Origin: Gammaproteobacteria bacterium
GTDB taxonomy: Bacteria > Pseudomonadota > Gammaproteobacteria > JAJDOJ01
DNA: 64,000 nucleotides
Assembly (NCBI GenBank): GCA_026984215.1
Contig: JALSSO010000008.1
Location: 21,909-85,908 of the forward strand
Direction: 5' to 3'
Shown here: piece after piece, positions 11,934 to 20,894 of the stretch
Layout of the letters: every line of letters starts with the position of its first letter
Numbering within the stretch: position 1 is the stretch's first letter
Notes under the pieces: generated by a model
What the model was told of the DNA's origin: nothing
Seen by the model: only the letters and a program-made list of their open reading frames with translations
The model's database searches: none
Translations under genes and position numbers: made by a program

Positions 11934-12674
11934 TCAGCACATGATCGGATTGCGCGTGTACTCCGACAGGGGCAGCACCCGCGTCCGCCCTTCGACGAGG
12001 CGGTCCACCTGGTCCGTTCCGTAGTCGAGACTCAGGCGGAAGCGGAACGCCCTGAAGAACCGGTCGAACAGCACGGCACCACGCGCCCCCACCGCATACA
12101 GCGCCCCCGCCTCGTCCGGCCGGTACTCCAACACGATGGTCGCCAGGGGCTGCGGCGCGGGTCCGCCCAGGACCCGGGCGCCGGCCCGCGCGTCGTAGAC
12201 GCTGTGCTCGGAACAACACACGATCACGCCGGATTGGCTCTTGGGCCGGTCTTGCAGGTCGAGGAACCGGGCCTTCCGGTGACGGTACGCGATGAAACTC
12301 ACCTGCGGTGAGGGATAAGTCAGGCGATGGGCGCAGATGGCCGAGTACGCCACGATGGACTTGCGGGGACCCACCCCACCCTGCCAGCGGTAGTGCGCCC
12401 CGTCACGAGTCACCAGCTCCTGCTCCCGCACCACCGCCTCGCCCAGGTCCATCAGAAAGCACGGTGTGCTGATATACGGGTAATGGAAGACATAGGTCTC
12501 GCCGACGGACAGGCCGCGTGCATCGAGCGGTTCTCCCCGTGCATCGGTTAGCCGTGCACGGGGGTAGGACACGGTCCGTTCATCCACGCGGCGTACCGAC
12601 AAGGCCCCACGCGCCGCCACGGCCGTGAACACGGCCAGACAGCCGCGTGCGAAGCGACGCCTGGAATCGCGCAC
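11934..12674 (-). CDS. Exported Rieske-type 2Fe-2S protein
   Basis: 246 residues. The N-terminus has a twin-arginine-like basic stretch (SRRRFARG) and a short hydrophobic segment, so export is likely. Rieske ligand pairs are C114-A-H116 and C154-S-E-H157. The 37 residues between H116 and C154 are about twice the usual 15-17 of cytochrome bc1-type Rieske proteins. It ends the formate dehydrogenase cluster, 48 bases after the cytochrome b subunit gene, and could carry electrons to or from that complex. The family was not identified beyond the fold. Confidence 0.75.
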   Translation of the reverse strand: MRDSRRRFARGCLAVFTAVAARGALSVRRVDERTVSYPRARLTDARGEPLDARGLSVGETYVFHYPYISTPCFLMDLGEAVVREQELVTRDGAHYRWQGGVGPRKSIVAYSAICAHRLTYPSPQVSFIAYRHRKARFLDLQDRPKSQSGVIVCCSEHSVYDARAGARVLGGPAPQPLATIVLEYRPDEAGALYAVGARGAVLFDRFFRAFRFRLSLDYGTDQVDRLVEGRTRVLPLSEYTRNPIMC

Positions 12675-12722
12675 CGTGACGCTCCCTCCACGAATCGAGC
12701 GGACGATGGCGCCCGATCTGAG

Positions 12723-13772
12723 TCAGGCGGTGGGGCTGCGCCCCGGATCGGTCTGCCCGGGCCCCCGAATCGCCTCCCGGGTGGGGTCCGCCTGCTTGAC
12801 CTGTTCGTACCACAAATCGTGGTGCTGTCTCGCCCAGTTCTCGTCCACCTCTCCGGAGATCATGCCATCCAGGGCCCCCTCCACGCCCCACAGGCCGAGA
12901 TAGATGTGGCCCAGCATGACCGTGATCCACGCCAGCGCGGCGGCGTCGTGCAGGAGCTGCGACAACTGGTAGGTCTCGCGCGCCTGGGGAACATTGGGAA
13001 AGTCCAGGACGAATCCGGTGACCACCACGACCACCCCAAGCACCAACATGGAGCCATAGGTGAAGATCTTCTCGCCCGCATTCATGAAGCCGCAATGGGG
13101 ATGCCGACCCTTGCCGAGCAGGCCGCCCCCGGCCTTGATCCACTGCCAATCGGTGCGCTCCGGCAGGTTGAAACGCAGCCACAGCAGCAGGATCAACACC
13201 ACGCCCACCGCGAAGGCGGGTCCCACATAGTTGTGCACCACCTTGGAGAAGGCGGCATAGACCGAGAAGGCCTCGAGCCCCATCCACGGAATGAGCACAG
13301 CGCGTCCGTACAGGAGGCTGAGGCCCGTGATGGCCAGAACGATGAATAGGCTCGCGGTGTACCAGTGCAGCGTGCGGTTGAATACAGACCAACGCTCCAC
13401 GGTCCGGCCCGAGCGGCCGCCCTCGATGCGTACCCGACCGTGCAGCACCGAATAGAGCAGCAGGAGCACCACCATGCCTCCCATGGCCGCCGCCCCCCAA
13501 CCGGCCACGGGACCGTTGCGCAGGTTCCGCCAGTCCTCTCCCCGACTGTCGATGAGTACGTTGGCTTGCGGGCCACGCACCGCGCTGTAACCGGACGCCC
13601 CCTCCCGGACCGCCCGCCAGAAGGCGGCCTGTGGATTGGCATCCTGCACCGCTTGAGCGGCCACCCAGGTCACCGCCGTCGGCAGCGCGACCGAGGCCGA
13701 CAACACCAGAAAAACGCCCCAAACGAATACCCGCCTGCGCACCTGCCGTTTCACAGCGATGGTCGTCTCCAT
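12723..13772 (-). CDS. fdhC: Formate dehydrogenase gamma subunit (cytochrome b556)
   Basis: 349-residue inner-membrane diheme cytochrome b that takes electrons from the Fe-S subunit to quinone. The first helix near the N-terminus is followed by a long periplasmic loop typical of this FDH3 form, and four further helices carry the heme histidines (NRTLHWYTA, VVHNYVGPA, QLLHDAAAL, MLGHIYLGL). The ATG at 13772 was chosen over a TTG at 13787 because GGGAGG stands 5 bases ahead. The downstream Rieske gene is probably cotranscribed. Confidence 0.92.
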   Translation of the reverse strand: METTIAVKRQVRRRVFVWGVFLVLSASVALPTAVTWVAAQAVQDANPQAAFWRAVREGASGYSAVRGPQANVLIDSRGEDWRNLRNGPVAGWGAAAMGGMVVLLLLYSVLHGRVRIEGGRSGRTVERWSVFNRTLHWYTASLFIVLAITGLSLLYGRAVLIPWMGLEAFSVYAAFSKVVHNYVGPAFAVGVVLILLLWLRFNLPERTDWQWIKAGGGLLGKGRHPHCGFMNAGEKIFTYGSMLVLGVVVVVTGFVLDFPNVPQARETYQLSQLLHDAAALAWITVMLGHIYLGLWGVEGALDGMISGEVDENWARQHHDLWYEQVKQADPTREAIRGPGQTDPGRSPTA

Positions 13773-13793
13773 GCTCGCCTCCCGCAACGTGGA

Positions 13794-13982
13794 TCAGCGG
13801 TCGCTGTAGAAGCGTTCCGCGCGATGCCGCAGCCGATGCGCCAGGCCCTGCTGGCGCATCCGCTCGTCTCGAAGTTCCTGATCCGAGAGCACCCAAGGCT
13901 CGTGGACCCGGACCTGGCAGCCGGGCAGCACCAGCGTGGCGAGTGCCGCCAGGGCCAGGGCGCAGGCCGCGCGTAGGATCAC
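13794..13982 (-). CDS. Small lipoprotein B of the formate dehydrogenase operon
   Basis: 62 residues from a GTG that overlaps the stop of the preceding gene (GTGA). Signal peptide ILRAACALALAALATLVLPGC has a clear lipobox LPGC with C22. The mature part begins QVRVHEPW and ends ERFYSDR. It resembles the upstream small lipoprotein (QVMVHEPG near its start and ERF-DR at its end), which suggests an old duplication. Function unknown. It lies between fdhB and fdhC, so it may help assembly or anchoring of the complex. Confidence 0.7.
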   Translation of the reverse strand: MILRAACALALAALATLVLPGCQVRVHEPWVLSDQELRDERMRQQGLAHRLRHRAERFYSDR

Positions 13983-14182
13983 CGGTCCACCTGCACCAGA
14001 TTGAAGCGCTCGATGAGCCGCTGCTTCTGTTCGGGACGGGCGTGCTTGGCCAGCAACGGATCCCGCGTGCCCTTGTACTTTCCCGGCTCGTGCACCATGA
14101 CCTGCGGCTTCTCGTAGCATCCCGCGAGCCATGCCGCCGGTACTGCACCGGCGGCCGCTTTCAGCCAGTCTCTACGCTTCAT
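13979..14182 (-). CDS. Small lipoprotein A of the formate dehydrogenase operon
   Basis: 67 residues from the ATG at 14182, which follows GAGGAGG by 5-6 bases; an in-frame start 15 bases upstream is less well placed. The N-terminus MKRRDWLKAAAG combines a twin-arginine-like motif with a lipobox WLAGC (C27), so it is probably a lipoprotein exported by Tat or Sec. The mature part has PQVMVHEPGKYKGTRDPLL. It is not the small Tat-target protein usually found next to torD, but it may play a related role. Confidence 0.72.
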   Translation of the reverse strand: MKRRDWLKAAAGAVPAAWLAGCYEKPQVMVHEPGKYKGTRDPLLAKHARPEQKQRLIERFNLVQVDR

Positions 14183-14193
14183 GGCGTTCCTCC

Positions 14194-14784
14194 TCAACCC
14201 TTGTCACCGTAGGCCCGTTGCCACCCCCAAGTGCGGGGGCGTCCTCCTCGACGGAGTACCCGCTGGCGATAAATGTCGGCCACCACGTCGCCGTCTCCGG
14301 CGAGCAATGCCTTGGTGGCGCACATCTCGGCGCAAAGCGGCAGCTTGCCCTCGGCGATCCGGTTGGCTCCGTACTTCTCGTATTCCACCTCGGAATTGTC
14401 GGGCTCCGGCCCTCCGGCGCAGAAGGTGCATTTATCCATCTTGCCCCGGCCGCCGAAGGCCGCCTGCTGGGGATACTGCGGCGCCCCGAACGGGCAAGCG
14501 TAGAAGCAGTAGCCGCATCCGATGCACAGATCCTTGTCGTGCAGGACAATGCCGTCGTCGGTGGTGTAGAAGCAGTCCACCGGACAGACCGCCGCGCAAG
14601 GGGCGTCCGTACAGTGCATGCAGGCCACCGATATGGACTTCTCGCCCGGCTCTCCGTCGCCCAACACCACCACGCGGCGGCGGTTCACCCCCCAGGGCAC
14701 GTGGTTCTCGTTCTTGCAGGCCACCACACAGCCGTTGCATTCGATGCAACGTTCGGAATCGCACAGGAATTTCATTCTCGCCAT
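14194..14784 (-). CDS. fdhB: Formate dehydrogenase beta subunit (four 4Fe-4S clusters)
   Basis: 196 residues with four ferredoxin-type Cys groups: CIECNGCVVAC, CMHCTDAPCAAVCP, CIGCGYCFYACP, and the split group CTFC with the later CAEMC. It relays electrons from the catalytic subunit to the cytochrome b subunit in the periplasm. There is no signal peptide, which fits export as a complex with the Tat-carrying alpha subunit. It starts 15 bases after fdhA. Confidence 0.94.
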   Translation of the reverse strand: MARMKFLCDSERCIECNGCVVACKNENHVPWGVNRRRVVVLGDGEPGEKSISVACMHCTDAPCAAVCPVDCFYTTDDGIVLHDKDLCIGCGYCFYACPFGAPQYPQQAAFGGRGKMDKCTFCAGGPEPDNSEVEYEKYGANRIAEGKLPLCAEMCATKALLAGDGDVVADIYRQRVLRRGGRPRTWGWQRAYGDKG

Positions 14785-14799
14785 GACTCAAGCTCCTCT

Positions 14800-17700
14800 T
14801 CAGGCGGCCCGGATCCGGCACAAGCTGACCTTGGTCTCCTGCATTTGCGTCACCGAGTCGTAGCCATAGGTGAACGCTGTGTTGCAGGCTTCGCCGCGCA
14901 CGATGGGCGCCGTACCCTCTGGATACTTGCTCAGCAGATCCTTGCCCTGGTACCACCCGCCGAAATGGAACGGCGTGAACACCACCCCGGGGGCCACGCG
15001 TCGGGTGATCATGGCCATGACCTTGATGCGCGCCCCCTCGGGACTCTCGATCCAGATCATCTGCCCGTCCTTGATGCCCGCGTCGTTGGCGTCCTTGGGA
15101 TTGATCTCGGCGAACATGTCCTGCTGGAGCTCGGCGAGCCATGGGTTGGAGCGCTGTTCCTCGCCCCCACCCTCGTATTCGACCAGGCGCCCGCTGGTGA
15201 AGATCAGCGGGAACTCCCCGGAATGATCCTCCCGCTGGATGGAGGCGTACCGCGTGGGCAGCCGGTAGAATCGCCTGCGATCCTCGTAGGTGGGATAGTC
15301 CGCCACCAGGTCGCGGCGTGGCGTGTACAGCGGCTCGCGGTGTACGGGCACGGGGTCGGGAAAGGTCCACACCATGCAGCGGGCCTTGGCGTTGCCGAAG
15401 GGCGCGCAGCCGTGGGCGATGGCCACCCGCTGGATGCCCCCCGACAGATCCGTCTTCCAGTTCTTGCCTTCGGCGAGCCGCTTCTCCTGCTCGGTGAGAT
15501 CGTCCCACCAGCCGAGCTGTTTGAGCAAGTCGGCGGTGAACTCGGGATAGCCGTCCTTGATCTCCGAGCCGACGCTCCAGGAGTCCTCGGCCAGCAGATT
15601 CTCTCCTTCGTATTCGACACCGAACCGAGCACGGAAGGTCAGCCCGCCTTCGGCCACCGGCTTGCTGGGATCGTAGAGAATGGGCGTACCGGGATGCTTC
15701 ATCTCCGGCTTGCCCCAACACGGCCAGGGAAGACCGTAATATTCCCCGTCGCAAGGCCCGCCCTCGGCCTTCAGCGTCGTGGTGTTGAAGGTGCCTTTGT
15801 GCTTGGCCTGCAGCTTCAAGCGTTCCGGGCTCTGCCCCGTGTAGCCGATGGTCCACATCCCGCGGTTGATCTCGCGCAGGATGTCCTCGATGAGCGGCTC
15901 GTCGTCCTTGACCTGGATGTGTTTGCAGAGCGCATCGGCGAATCCCAGCTTCTTCGCCAGCTTGTACATGATGGTCTGATCGGGGAGGCTGTCCCAGACC
16001 GGATCGATGACCTTCTCGCGCCACTGCAGCGAACGGTTCGATGCCGTCACCGATCCGTAGGTCTCGAACTGGGTGGCGGCGGGCAGCAGGTAGATCCCGT
16101 CCGTGCGATCGCTCATGACCGCCGCATGCGTGGGATGGGGATCGACGATGACCATGAGGTCGAGCTTCTCCATGGCCTTCTTCATCTCGGGGCCGCGGGT
16201 CTGACTGTTGACGGCGTGACCCCAGTAGATCATGGCCCGGATATTGTCCCTCTGGCCGATGTTGGCCTTGTCCTCCAACACCCCGTCGATCCAGCGTGAG
16301 ACCGGGATCCCCTTGTAATTCATGGGATGCACGGGCTTGCCTTTGTCGCCTTCGACCTTTTCCTGAGCGAACCGGGACTTCACCCAGTCGTAGTCCAGAT
16401 CCCAGACCCGGCACCAGTGTTTCCATGCACCCTCGGACAGCCCGTAGTACCCGGGCAGGGTGTGGGACAAGACCCCCAGGTCCGTGGCCCCCTGCACATT
16501 GTCATGGCCGCGGAAGATGTTGGCCCCGCCCCCCGAGACGCCGATGTTGCCCAGGGCGAGCTGCAGGATGCAGTAGGCCCGGGTGTTGTTGTTGCCGATG
16601 GTGTGCTGGGTGCCCCCCATGCACCACACGATGGTCCCGGGGCGGTTCTCGGCCATGATCTTCGCCGCCGCCAACACGTCGGCTTCGGGAACCCCCGTGA
16701 CCCGCTCCACCTCCTTGGGATTCCACTTGGCCACCTCCTTCCGGACCCGGTCCATCCCCCATACGCGCTTACGGATGTAGTCCCGGTCCTCCCAACCGTT
16801 CTCGAAGATGTGCCAGAGAATGCCCCAGATCAGCGGGACGTCGGTGCCCGGGCGGATGCGGATGAAATGGTCGGCATGGGCCGCGGTCCGGGTGAAACGC
16901 GGATCCACCACGATCAGCTTCGCACCGTTCTCCTTCCCCCGCAGGATGTGCTGCATGGCCACGGGATGCGCCTCGGCCGCATTGGAACCGATGAAGAACA
17001 TGGCCTTGCAGTTGTGCATGTCGTTGTAGGAATTGGTCATGGCCCCGTAGCCCCAGGTGTTCGCCACGCCGGCCACGGTGGTCGAATGACAGATACGCGC
17101 CTGGTGGTCCACGTTGTTGGTGCCCCACAGGGCCGCCATCTTGCGGAACAGATAGGCCTGCTCGTTGTTGTGCTTCGCCGAGCCCAGCCAGTACACCGAA
17201 TCCGGTCCGGACTGCTTGCGGATGTCCAGGAGCCGGTCGCCGATCTCGTCGATGGCCTGATCCCAGGAGATCCGCTTCCATTTCCCGCCCACCAGTTTCA
17301 TCGGGTACTTGAGCCGGTGCTCGCCCATCCCGTGCTCACGGACCGACGCCCCCTTGGCGCAGTGCCCGCCCAGATTGAACGGCGACTCGAAGTCCGGCTC
17401 CTGCCCGACCCAAACACCGTTTTGCACCTCAGCCACCACCCCGCAACCCACCGAACAGTGGGTGCAGACACTCTTGCGAATCTCCACCTTGCCGGGCTGT
17501 ACCGCGGTGGGCTCGTCTGCGGCCTGGGCCCGGCGCATCATGCCGCCCGAGAATCCCGCGGTCAGGGCCGCGCCACCCACCGCCAGTCCGGAACGTTTGA
17601 GGAAGCTGCGCCGGTCCAGCATCACGCCGGCCAGCGCATGGCCGAGTACCGTCTGCCCGTCGGAACCCGGCGTGACATTCGCCCTTTTCTTCAGCTTCAT
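14800..17700 (-). CDS. fdhA: Formate dehydrogenase alpha subunit (Mo/W-bis-MGD)
   Basis: 966-residue catalytic subunit oxidising formate to CO2. Tat signal D29-RRSFLK with a following hydrophobic stretch; 4Fe-4S ligands C79, C82, C86 and C114. The metal ligand is C204 followed by H205 in ARICHSTTVAG, so it is the cysteine form and needs no selenocysteine. The dihydropteridine-binding fold and the C-terminal MopB domain (PGVVFTPFHFGGW) are complete. The tungstate importer genes nearby suggest tungsten may be the metal, but the sequence does not prove it. Confidence 0.95.
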   Translation of the reverse strand: MKLKKRANVTPGSDGQTVLGHALAGVMLDRRSFLKRSGLAVGGAALTAGFSGGMMRRAQAADEPTAVQPGKVEIRKSVCTHCSVGCGVVAEVQNGVWVGQEPDFESPFNLGGHCAKGASVREHGMGEHRLKYPMKLVGGKWKRISWDQAIDEIGDRLLDIRKQSGPDSVYWLGSAKHNNEQAYLFRKMAALWGTNNVDHQARICHSTTVAGVANTWGYGAMTNSYNDMHNCKAMFFIGSNAAEAHPVAMQHILRGKENGAKLIVVDPRFTRTAAHADHFIRIRPGTDVPLIWGILWHIFENGWEDRDYIRKRVWGMDRVRKEVAKWNPKEVERVTGVPEADVLAAAKIMAENRPGTIVWCMGGTQHTIGNNNTRAYCILQLALGNIGVSGGGANIFRGHDNVQGATDLGVLSHTLPGYYGLSEGAWKHWCRVWDLDYDWVKSRFAQEKVEGDKGKPVHPMNYKGIPVSRWIDGVLEDKANIGQRDNIRAMIYWGHAVNSQTRGPEMKKAMEKLDLMVIVDPHPTHAAVMSDRTDGIYLLPAATQFETYGSVTASNRSLQWREKVIDPVWDSLPDQTIMYKLAKKLGFADALCKHIQVKDDEPLIEDILREINRGMWTIGYTGQSPERLKLQAKHKGTFNTTTLKAEGGPCDGEYYGLPWPCWGKPEMKHPGTPILYDPSKPVAEGGLTFRARFGVEYEGENLLAEDSWSVGSEIKDGYPEFTADLLKQLGWWDDLTEQEKRLAEGKNWKTDLSGGIQRVAIAHGCAPFGNAKARCMVWTFPDPVPVHREPLYTPRRDLVADYPTYEDRRRFYRLPTRYASIQREDHSGEFPLIFTSGRLVEYEGGGEEQRSNPWLAELQQDMFAEINPKDANDAGIKDGQMIWIESPEGARIKVMAMITRRVAPGVVFTPFHFGGWYQGKDLLSKYPEGTAPIVRGEACNTAFTYGYDSVTQMQETKVSLCRIRAA

Positions 17701-17840
17701 GACGCCTCCTCCATCTCCTCGTATGCTGGCCTGTCGTCACCGGACGCGGGGCTCCCACCCGCGCACACGGCCCCTCCCGCCTCGGTCGGGCGTGCAGCGT
17801 CGTGGTCCGCGCGATCTGCACCGTTCACCTTGGGCATCCC

Positions 17841-18482
17841 CTATGCGAGCAACGAAAACCAGCGTTGCTCCAGTTCCACGAACCGTTGTCCCAACACGCC
17901 CACCGATGCGTAGAAGCGCGCCGACGGCGCGCGGCACAGATCCTGGAAGAACCGCCCGAGCCAGGGTTCCACGTGGGCCTCGAAGAACCCTCGCTCGCGC
18001 TCGGCCGTCACCGCCGGATCTTCCACGAGCAAGGCCATGGTCTCGCACAGCGCACCCGCGTGATCCTCGGGTTCGCAGACCCCGCGCGCGCGCGTGATCC
18101 CCAGACGGGCCAGATCCGCCCGCAGCGCGGCGAGCGGCTTTTCCATCAGGAGCCCTGTGAGGTACCACGACCCATAGGGCACCACCTCACCTCGTCCGAG
18201 GCCGATGAACAGGTCGTGGTATTCATCGTCCACGGATTCGGCGGTGGCATGGGCGGCGGCCAGCGCCAGACCCGCCCAGGCCTCCCGCAGAACGCCCGGG
18301 CCGGCGGCATCCGCCTGCACCGTCCGCAGCACCCCGAGCATCCGAGCGTCCGGGGGACGCGCCAGCAGGGCACCGAGCAGGCCCCAAGCGCCGCCGCGCA
18401 GCGCCGCCTCGCCGGACTGTTCCGCCGCCCACTCCAGGGGCCGCTCCGCCGCCACGCCATACTGAAGCTCGCTCCGGATCAT
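17841..18482 (-). CDS. TorD-family chaperone for the formate dehydrogenase
   Basis: 213-residue all-helical protein of the TorD/DmsD family. The signature EYHDLFIGLGRGEVVPYGSWY (residues about 87-107) and later EPEDHAG, ETMALL are typical. Such proteins bind the Tat signal of the molybdoenzyme and hold it until the cofactor is inserted. It is upstream of fdhA with 140 bases between; no small Tat-target gene was found there. A GAGGGC ribosome site precedes the ATG, and a sigma54-like promoter lies about 33 bases upstream. Confidence 0.9.
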   Translation of the reverse strand: MIRSELQYGVAAERPLEWAAEQSGEAALRGGAWGLLGALLARPPDARMLGVLRTVQADAAGPGVLREAWAGLALAAAHATAESVDDEYHDLFIGLGRGEVVPYGSWYLTGLLMEKPLAALRADLARLGITRARGVCEPEDHAGALCETMALLVEDPAVTAERERGFFEAHVEPWLGRFFQDLCRAPSARFYASVGVLGQRFVELEQRWFSLLA

Positions 18483-18514
18483 CTGCCCTCGCCTCGCTCA
18501 TGCGCTGAATCGGT

Positions 18515-18530
18515 TGCACGCGGAATGCCA
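18515..18530 (-). promoter_or_regulatory. Sigma54-type promoter ahead of torD-fdhA
   Basis: Read on the minus strand: TGGCATTCCGCGTGCA. GG and GC are exactly 10 bases apart, and TGGCA plus TGCA match the -24/-12 consensus (one mismatch in each element). Transcription would start near 18504, leaving a 22-base leader with a good ribosome site before torD. Confidence 0.6.
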
Positions 18531-18600
18531 ACCCGGCCGGGAAAATCCACGCTTCTCGTACAACGAAACGAGATCCCCGGGCGGTACGTCGGCTCCACCC

Positions 18601-18618
18601 TGGACAAATTGGGACAAC
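18601..18618. promoter_or_regulatory. Possible activator site upstream of torD
   Basis: TGGACAAATTGGGACAAC holds GGACAA twice as a direct repeat. It lies 71-88 bases upstream of the torD sigma54 element, a normal distance for an enhancer. GGACAAATTG differs by one base from GGACAAACTG found ahead of tupA. Confidence 0.3.
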
Positions 18619-18651
18619 GGGGGGCGGGACTGCGGCGTTTCGCCCCGGCCC

Positions 18652-20280
18652 TCAGACTTCCTCTGCGAACAGATCCTTGACCCGGCAATCACCGCACATC
18701 TCCAGCCGGCGCAGCGCCGCCGGATCCCGATACATGGCATGCGTCGCCAGGCGTTCGCGCAGGGTGCGGATCACCGCCTGCGTGGCGAAGGGTCGCCCGC
18801 AGACCACGCAGCGGAACGGCTCCTCCTCGTACAGCACCCGCCTGCGCATGCGGGCCTCGGGATCCAAGTCCAGGCGTGCCTCCAGACCCAAGGCGTCCTC
18901 GGGACAGGTGGCGACGCACAACCCGCACTGCACGCAATTCCACTCCACGAAAGCAAGCCTCGGCGTGTCGCCGCCCGCCTCCAGCGCCGAGACCGGGCAG
19001 GCCGAGGTGCAGGACATGCACAACGTGCAGCGGTTGGTGTCCACCCGGACGGTCCCGAACGGCGAGCCCTGGGGCAGCGGCACATAGCGCCCCACCGGGC
19101 GGCCGTGTCGCGCCAGATGATCCAGCACCAGACGAAACGCATCGCGCTTGCCACCCACCAGGGCGAACTCGGCCGCGGGAAGCTCCGGCAGGCCACCCAT
19201 CGCCGCCAGCGTCTCCGGCAAATCGTCCCCGGCCTCCACCACCGCCACCCGCAGCGGATCGTGTCCGAGGGCGCCGAGCAGCGCCCGGGCGGTCTGAAGC
19301 TGGCCGGACACCGTCCCCCGCACCCGCTCCCCGGCCCCCGGCGCGAGCAGGACCGCCACCGCTGCGGCCCCGTAGGCCAGGGTGGCCAGCCAGGCCTCGC
19401 AGCCCAGGCTGGCCGCCTCCTCCAACGCCACCGGGAGAACCGCCTCGTCGAGCCGGCCGGCGACGTGCTCCAGGTACTCCGCCCCGCGCTCGGCGTCGTG
19501 GAACAGCACGAGCGGGGCCTCGCCGCCGTATTGTCGGAAACCGCGCAACAGGCGGCGCACGTAGTCCATGATCTCGCTTGCCGCCGGGTGGTCGTAGCGC
19601 ACCGCTGCGGTGGGGCACACGGCGCTGCAGGCGCCCAACCCCTGGCACAGATGCGGCTCGACCCGCACCTTCTCCCCCGAGGGACGGATCGCCTCGGCGG
19701 GACACGCATCGATGCAGCGGGTGCAGCCCACCGCATCGCCATAGGCATGCGCGCACAGTGCCGGGTCGTACTGGAAATAACGGGGCTTCTCGAACTCTCC
19801 CACCATCTCCGGCAAGGTGGCCAGCGCCCGCTCCAGGGCATCGGCATCCCCCCGTGTGGCGAAGTAGCCCGGAGGCGCGACTTCCCGATCCAGACGCGGC
19901 ACGGAGCCGAGGTCCAAGACCAGATCGAATCCCGCCTCCGGCTCCGCCCAGAGCACCGCGGGGTCGATTCCACCCGCCACGCGGATGCGGAAGTCTCCCA
20001 GCCAACCTTGCACCGACTCCACCGGTCGCGCCACGTCCTGGACCCCCTCGGGCAGTCCACCCTCCACCGCTCCCGCGCCGATGCGCATGCAGCGCAGACC
20101 CGCCTCCGCCAGCCGGCGTGCCGCGTGAGCGGCCTGGGCACCGTCGCCCAGCACGGCCACACGACCGCGCGAGCGGTAGAGCACGACGCCGGTCTCGGCG
20201 AGCGTAGGCGGCGGCGTGTTCCGCAAGGCCGCCTCGCGGGCGAGCCCCTGCGGGCCCTGAGCGAGCAGGCCGGAAATCAT
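18652..20280 (-). CDS. Formate dehydrogenase-associated polyferredoxin
   Basis: 542-residue cytoplasmic protein with four 4Fe-4S Cys groups: CTRCIDACP and CQGLGACSAVCP in the middle, CTLCMSCTSACP and CVQCGLCVATCP toward the end. A further CVVC and CGDC pair at the C-terminus (about residues 488 and 531) could bind zinc. The N-terminal third holds a nucleotide-binding-like VAVLGDGAQAAHAARRLAEAG. Homologues occur beside DUF3305/DUF3306 and fdhD in formate dehydrogenase loci, but their exact role is unknown. Its start overlaps the DUF3306 stop. Confidence 0.85.
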   Translation of the reverse strand: MISGLLAQGPQGLAREAALRNTPPPTLAETGVVLYRSRGRVAVLGDGAQAAHAARRLAEAGLRCMRIGAGAVEGGLPEGVQDVARPVESVQGWLGDFRIRVAGGIDPAVLWAEPEAGFDLVLDLGSVPRLDREVAPPGYFATRGDADALERALATLPEMVGEFEKPRYFQYDPALCAHAYGDAVGCTRCIDACPAEAIRPSGEKVRVEPHLCQGLGACSAVCPTAAVRYDHPAASEIMDYVRRLLRGFRQYGGEAPLVLFHDAERGAEYLEHVAGRLDEAVLPVALEEAASLGCEAWLATLAYGAAAVAVLLAPGAGERVRGTVSGQLQTARALLGALGHDPLRVAVVEAGDDLPETLAAMGGLPELPAAEFALVGGKRDAFRLVLDHLARHGRPVGRYVPLPQGSPFGTVRVDTNRCTLCMSCTSACPVSALEAGGDTPRLAFVEWNCVQCGLCVATCPEDALGLEARLDLDPEARMRRRVLYEEEPFRCVVCGRPFATQAVIRTLRERLATHAMYRDPAALRRLEMCGDCRVKDLFAEEV

Positions 20281-20888
20281 GCCCGCCCTCGCTCAGACGC
20301 GTGCGGGGCCTCCGCCTCCTCTCCGGACGGCTCTGAACGGTCCCCCCCCGCGATGCCGGCCCGCCCCGCGGTCCGTTCGACACCGTCGGCCGTCGGGGCT
20401 GCGGCCGACCCCGCCCCCCCGACAGGTTCATCCCGCTCCGCGTACTCGGCCGCCACGGAATGGGGGGGCCGCGTCGACTGCGCCTCCCCCTCCCCCATCG
20501 CCCGCTGCGCGCCCTGTTCCAGCCGGTGACGCACGTCCGCGGTGAGCACCTCGCCCAGGGACTCGAAACCTCGAAAGTCCTCGTCGTAGTCCTCCAGGCC
20601 GTCCAGGACGTTGAAGCGCGGACTCCTGAAGATCCGCCGCAGCGCCGCCTTGCGCAGCGCCTCGCTGACCCCCGGCGAGAAGAAATCCGCTACCGAAGCG
20701 TCCCCCTCCAGCGCATCGAGGGGCGGCATGTCCGCATCCGTGAGCACCCGCTCTGCGCCAGAGTGCGGTCCCGCGCCCTCGGGCAACGATCCCGGGCCGG
20801 AAGCCGCACGCGCTTGCAGCTTGCGCCGTGACCATCGCCGCAGGAATCCGGCGGGCCGAGACCCGCCGGCCGATTCTTTGGCCTTCAT
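20277..20888 (-). CDS. DUF3306 domain protein
   Basis: 203 residues. The conserved part is the N-terminal 130: FLRRWSRRKL, then DMPPLDAL, FFSPGVSEALRKAALRRIF and FNVLDGLEDYDEDF. The tail is low-complexity and acidic/Ala-rich. The family is found only near molybdenum/tungsten formate dehydrogenases, and its function is unknown. The ATG at 20888 was chosen; a GTG at 20894 directly after the DUF3305 stop is also possible. Confidence 0.85.
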   Translation of the reverse strand: MKAKESAGGSRPAGFLRRWSRRKLQARAASGPGSLPEGAGPHSGAERVLTDADMPPLDALEGDASVADFFSPGVSEALRKAALRRIFRSPRFNVLDGLEDYDEDFRGFESLGEVLTADVRHRLEQGAQRAMGEGEAQSTRPPHSVAAEYAERDEPVGGAGSAAAPTADGVERTAGRAGIAGGDRSEPSGEEAEAPHASERGRA

Positions 20889-20894
20889 CGCCAC

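Noticed and set aside
18514..20529. 671-codon open frame antisense to the polyferredoxin gene
   Set aside because: Shadow of a strong coding sequence, no recognisable domain.
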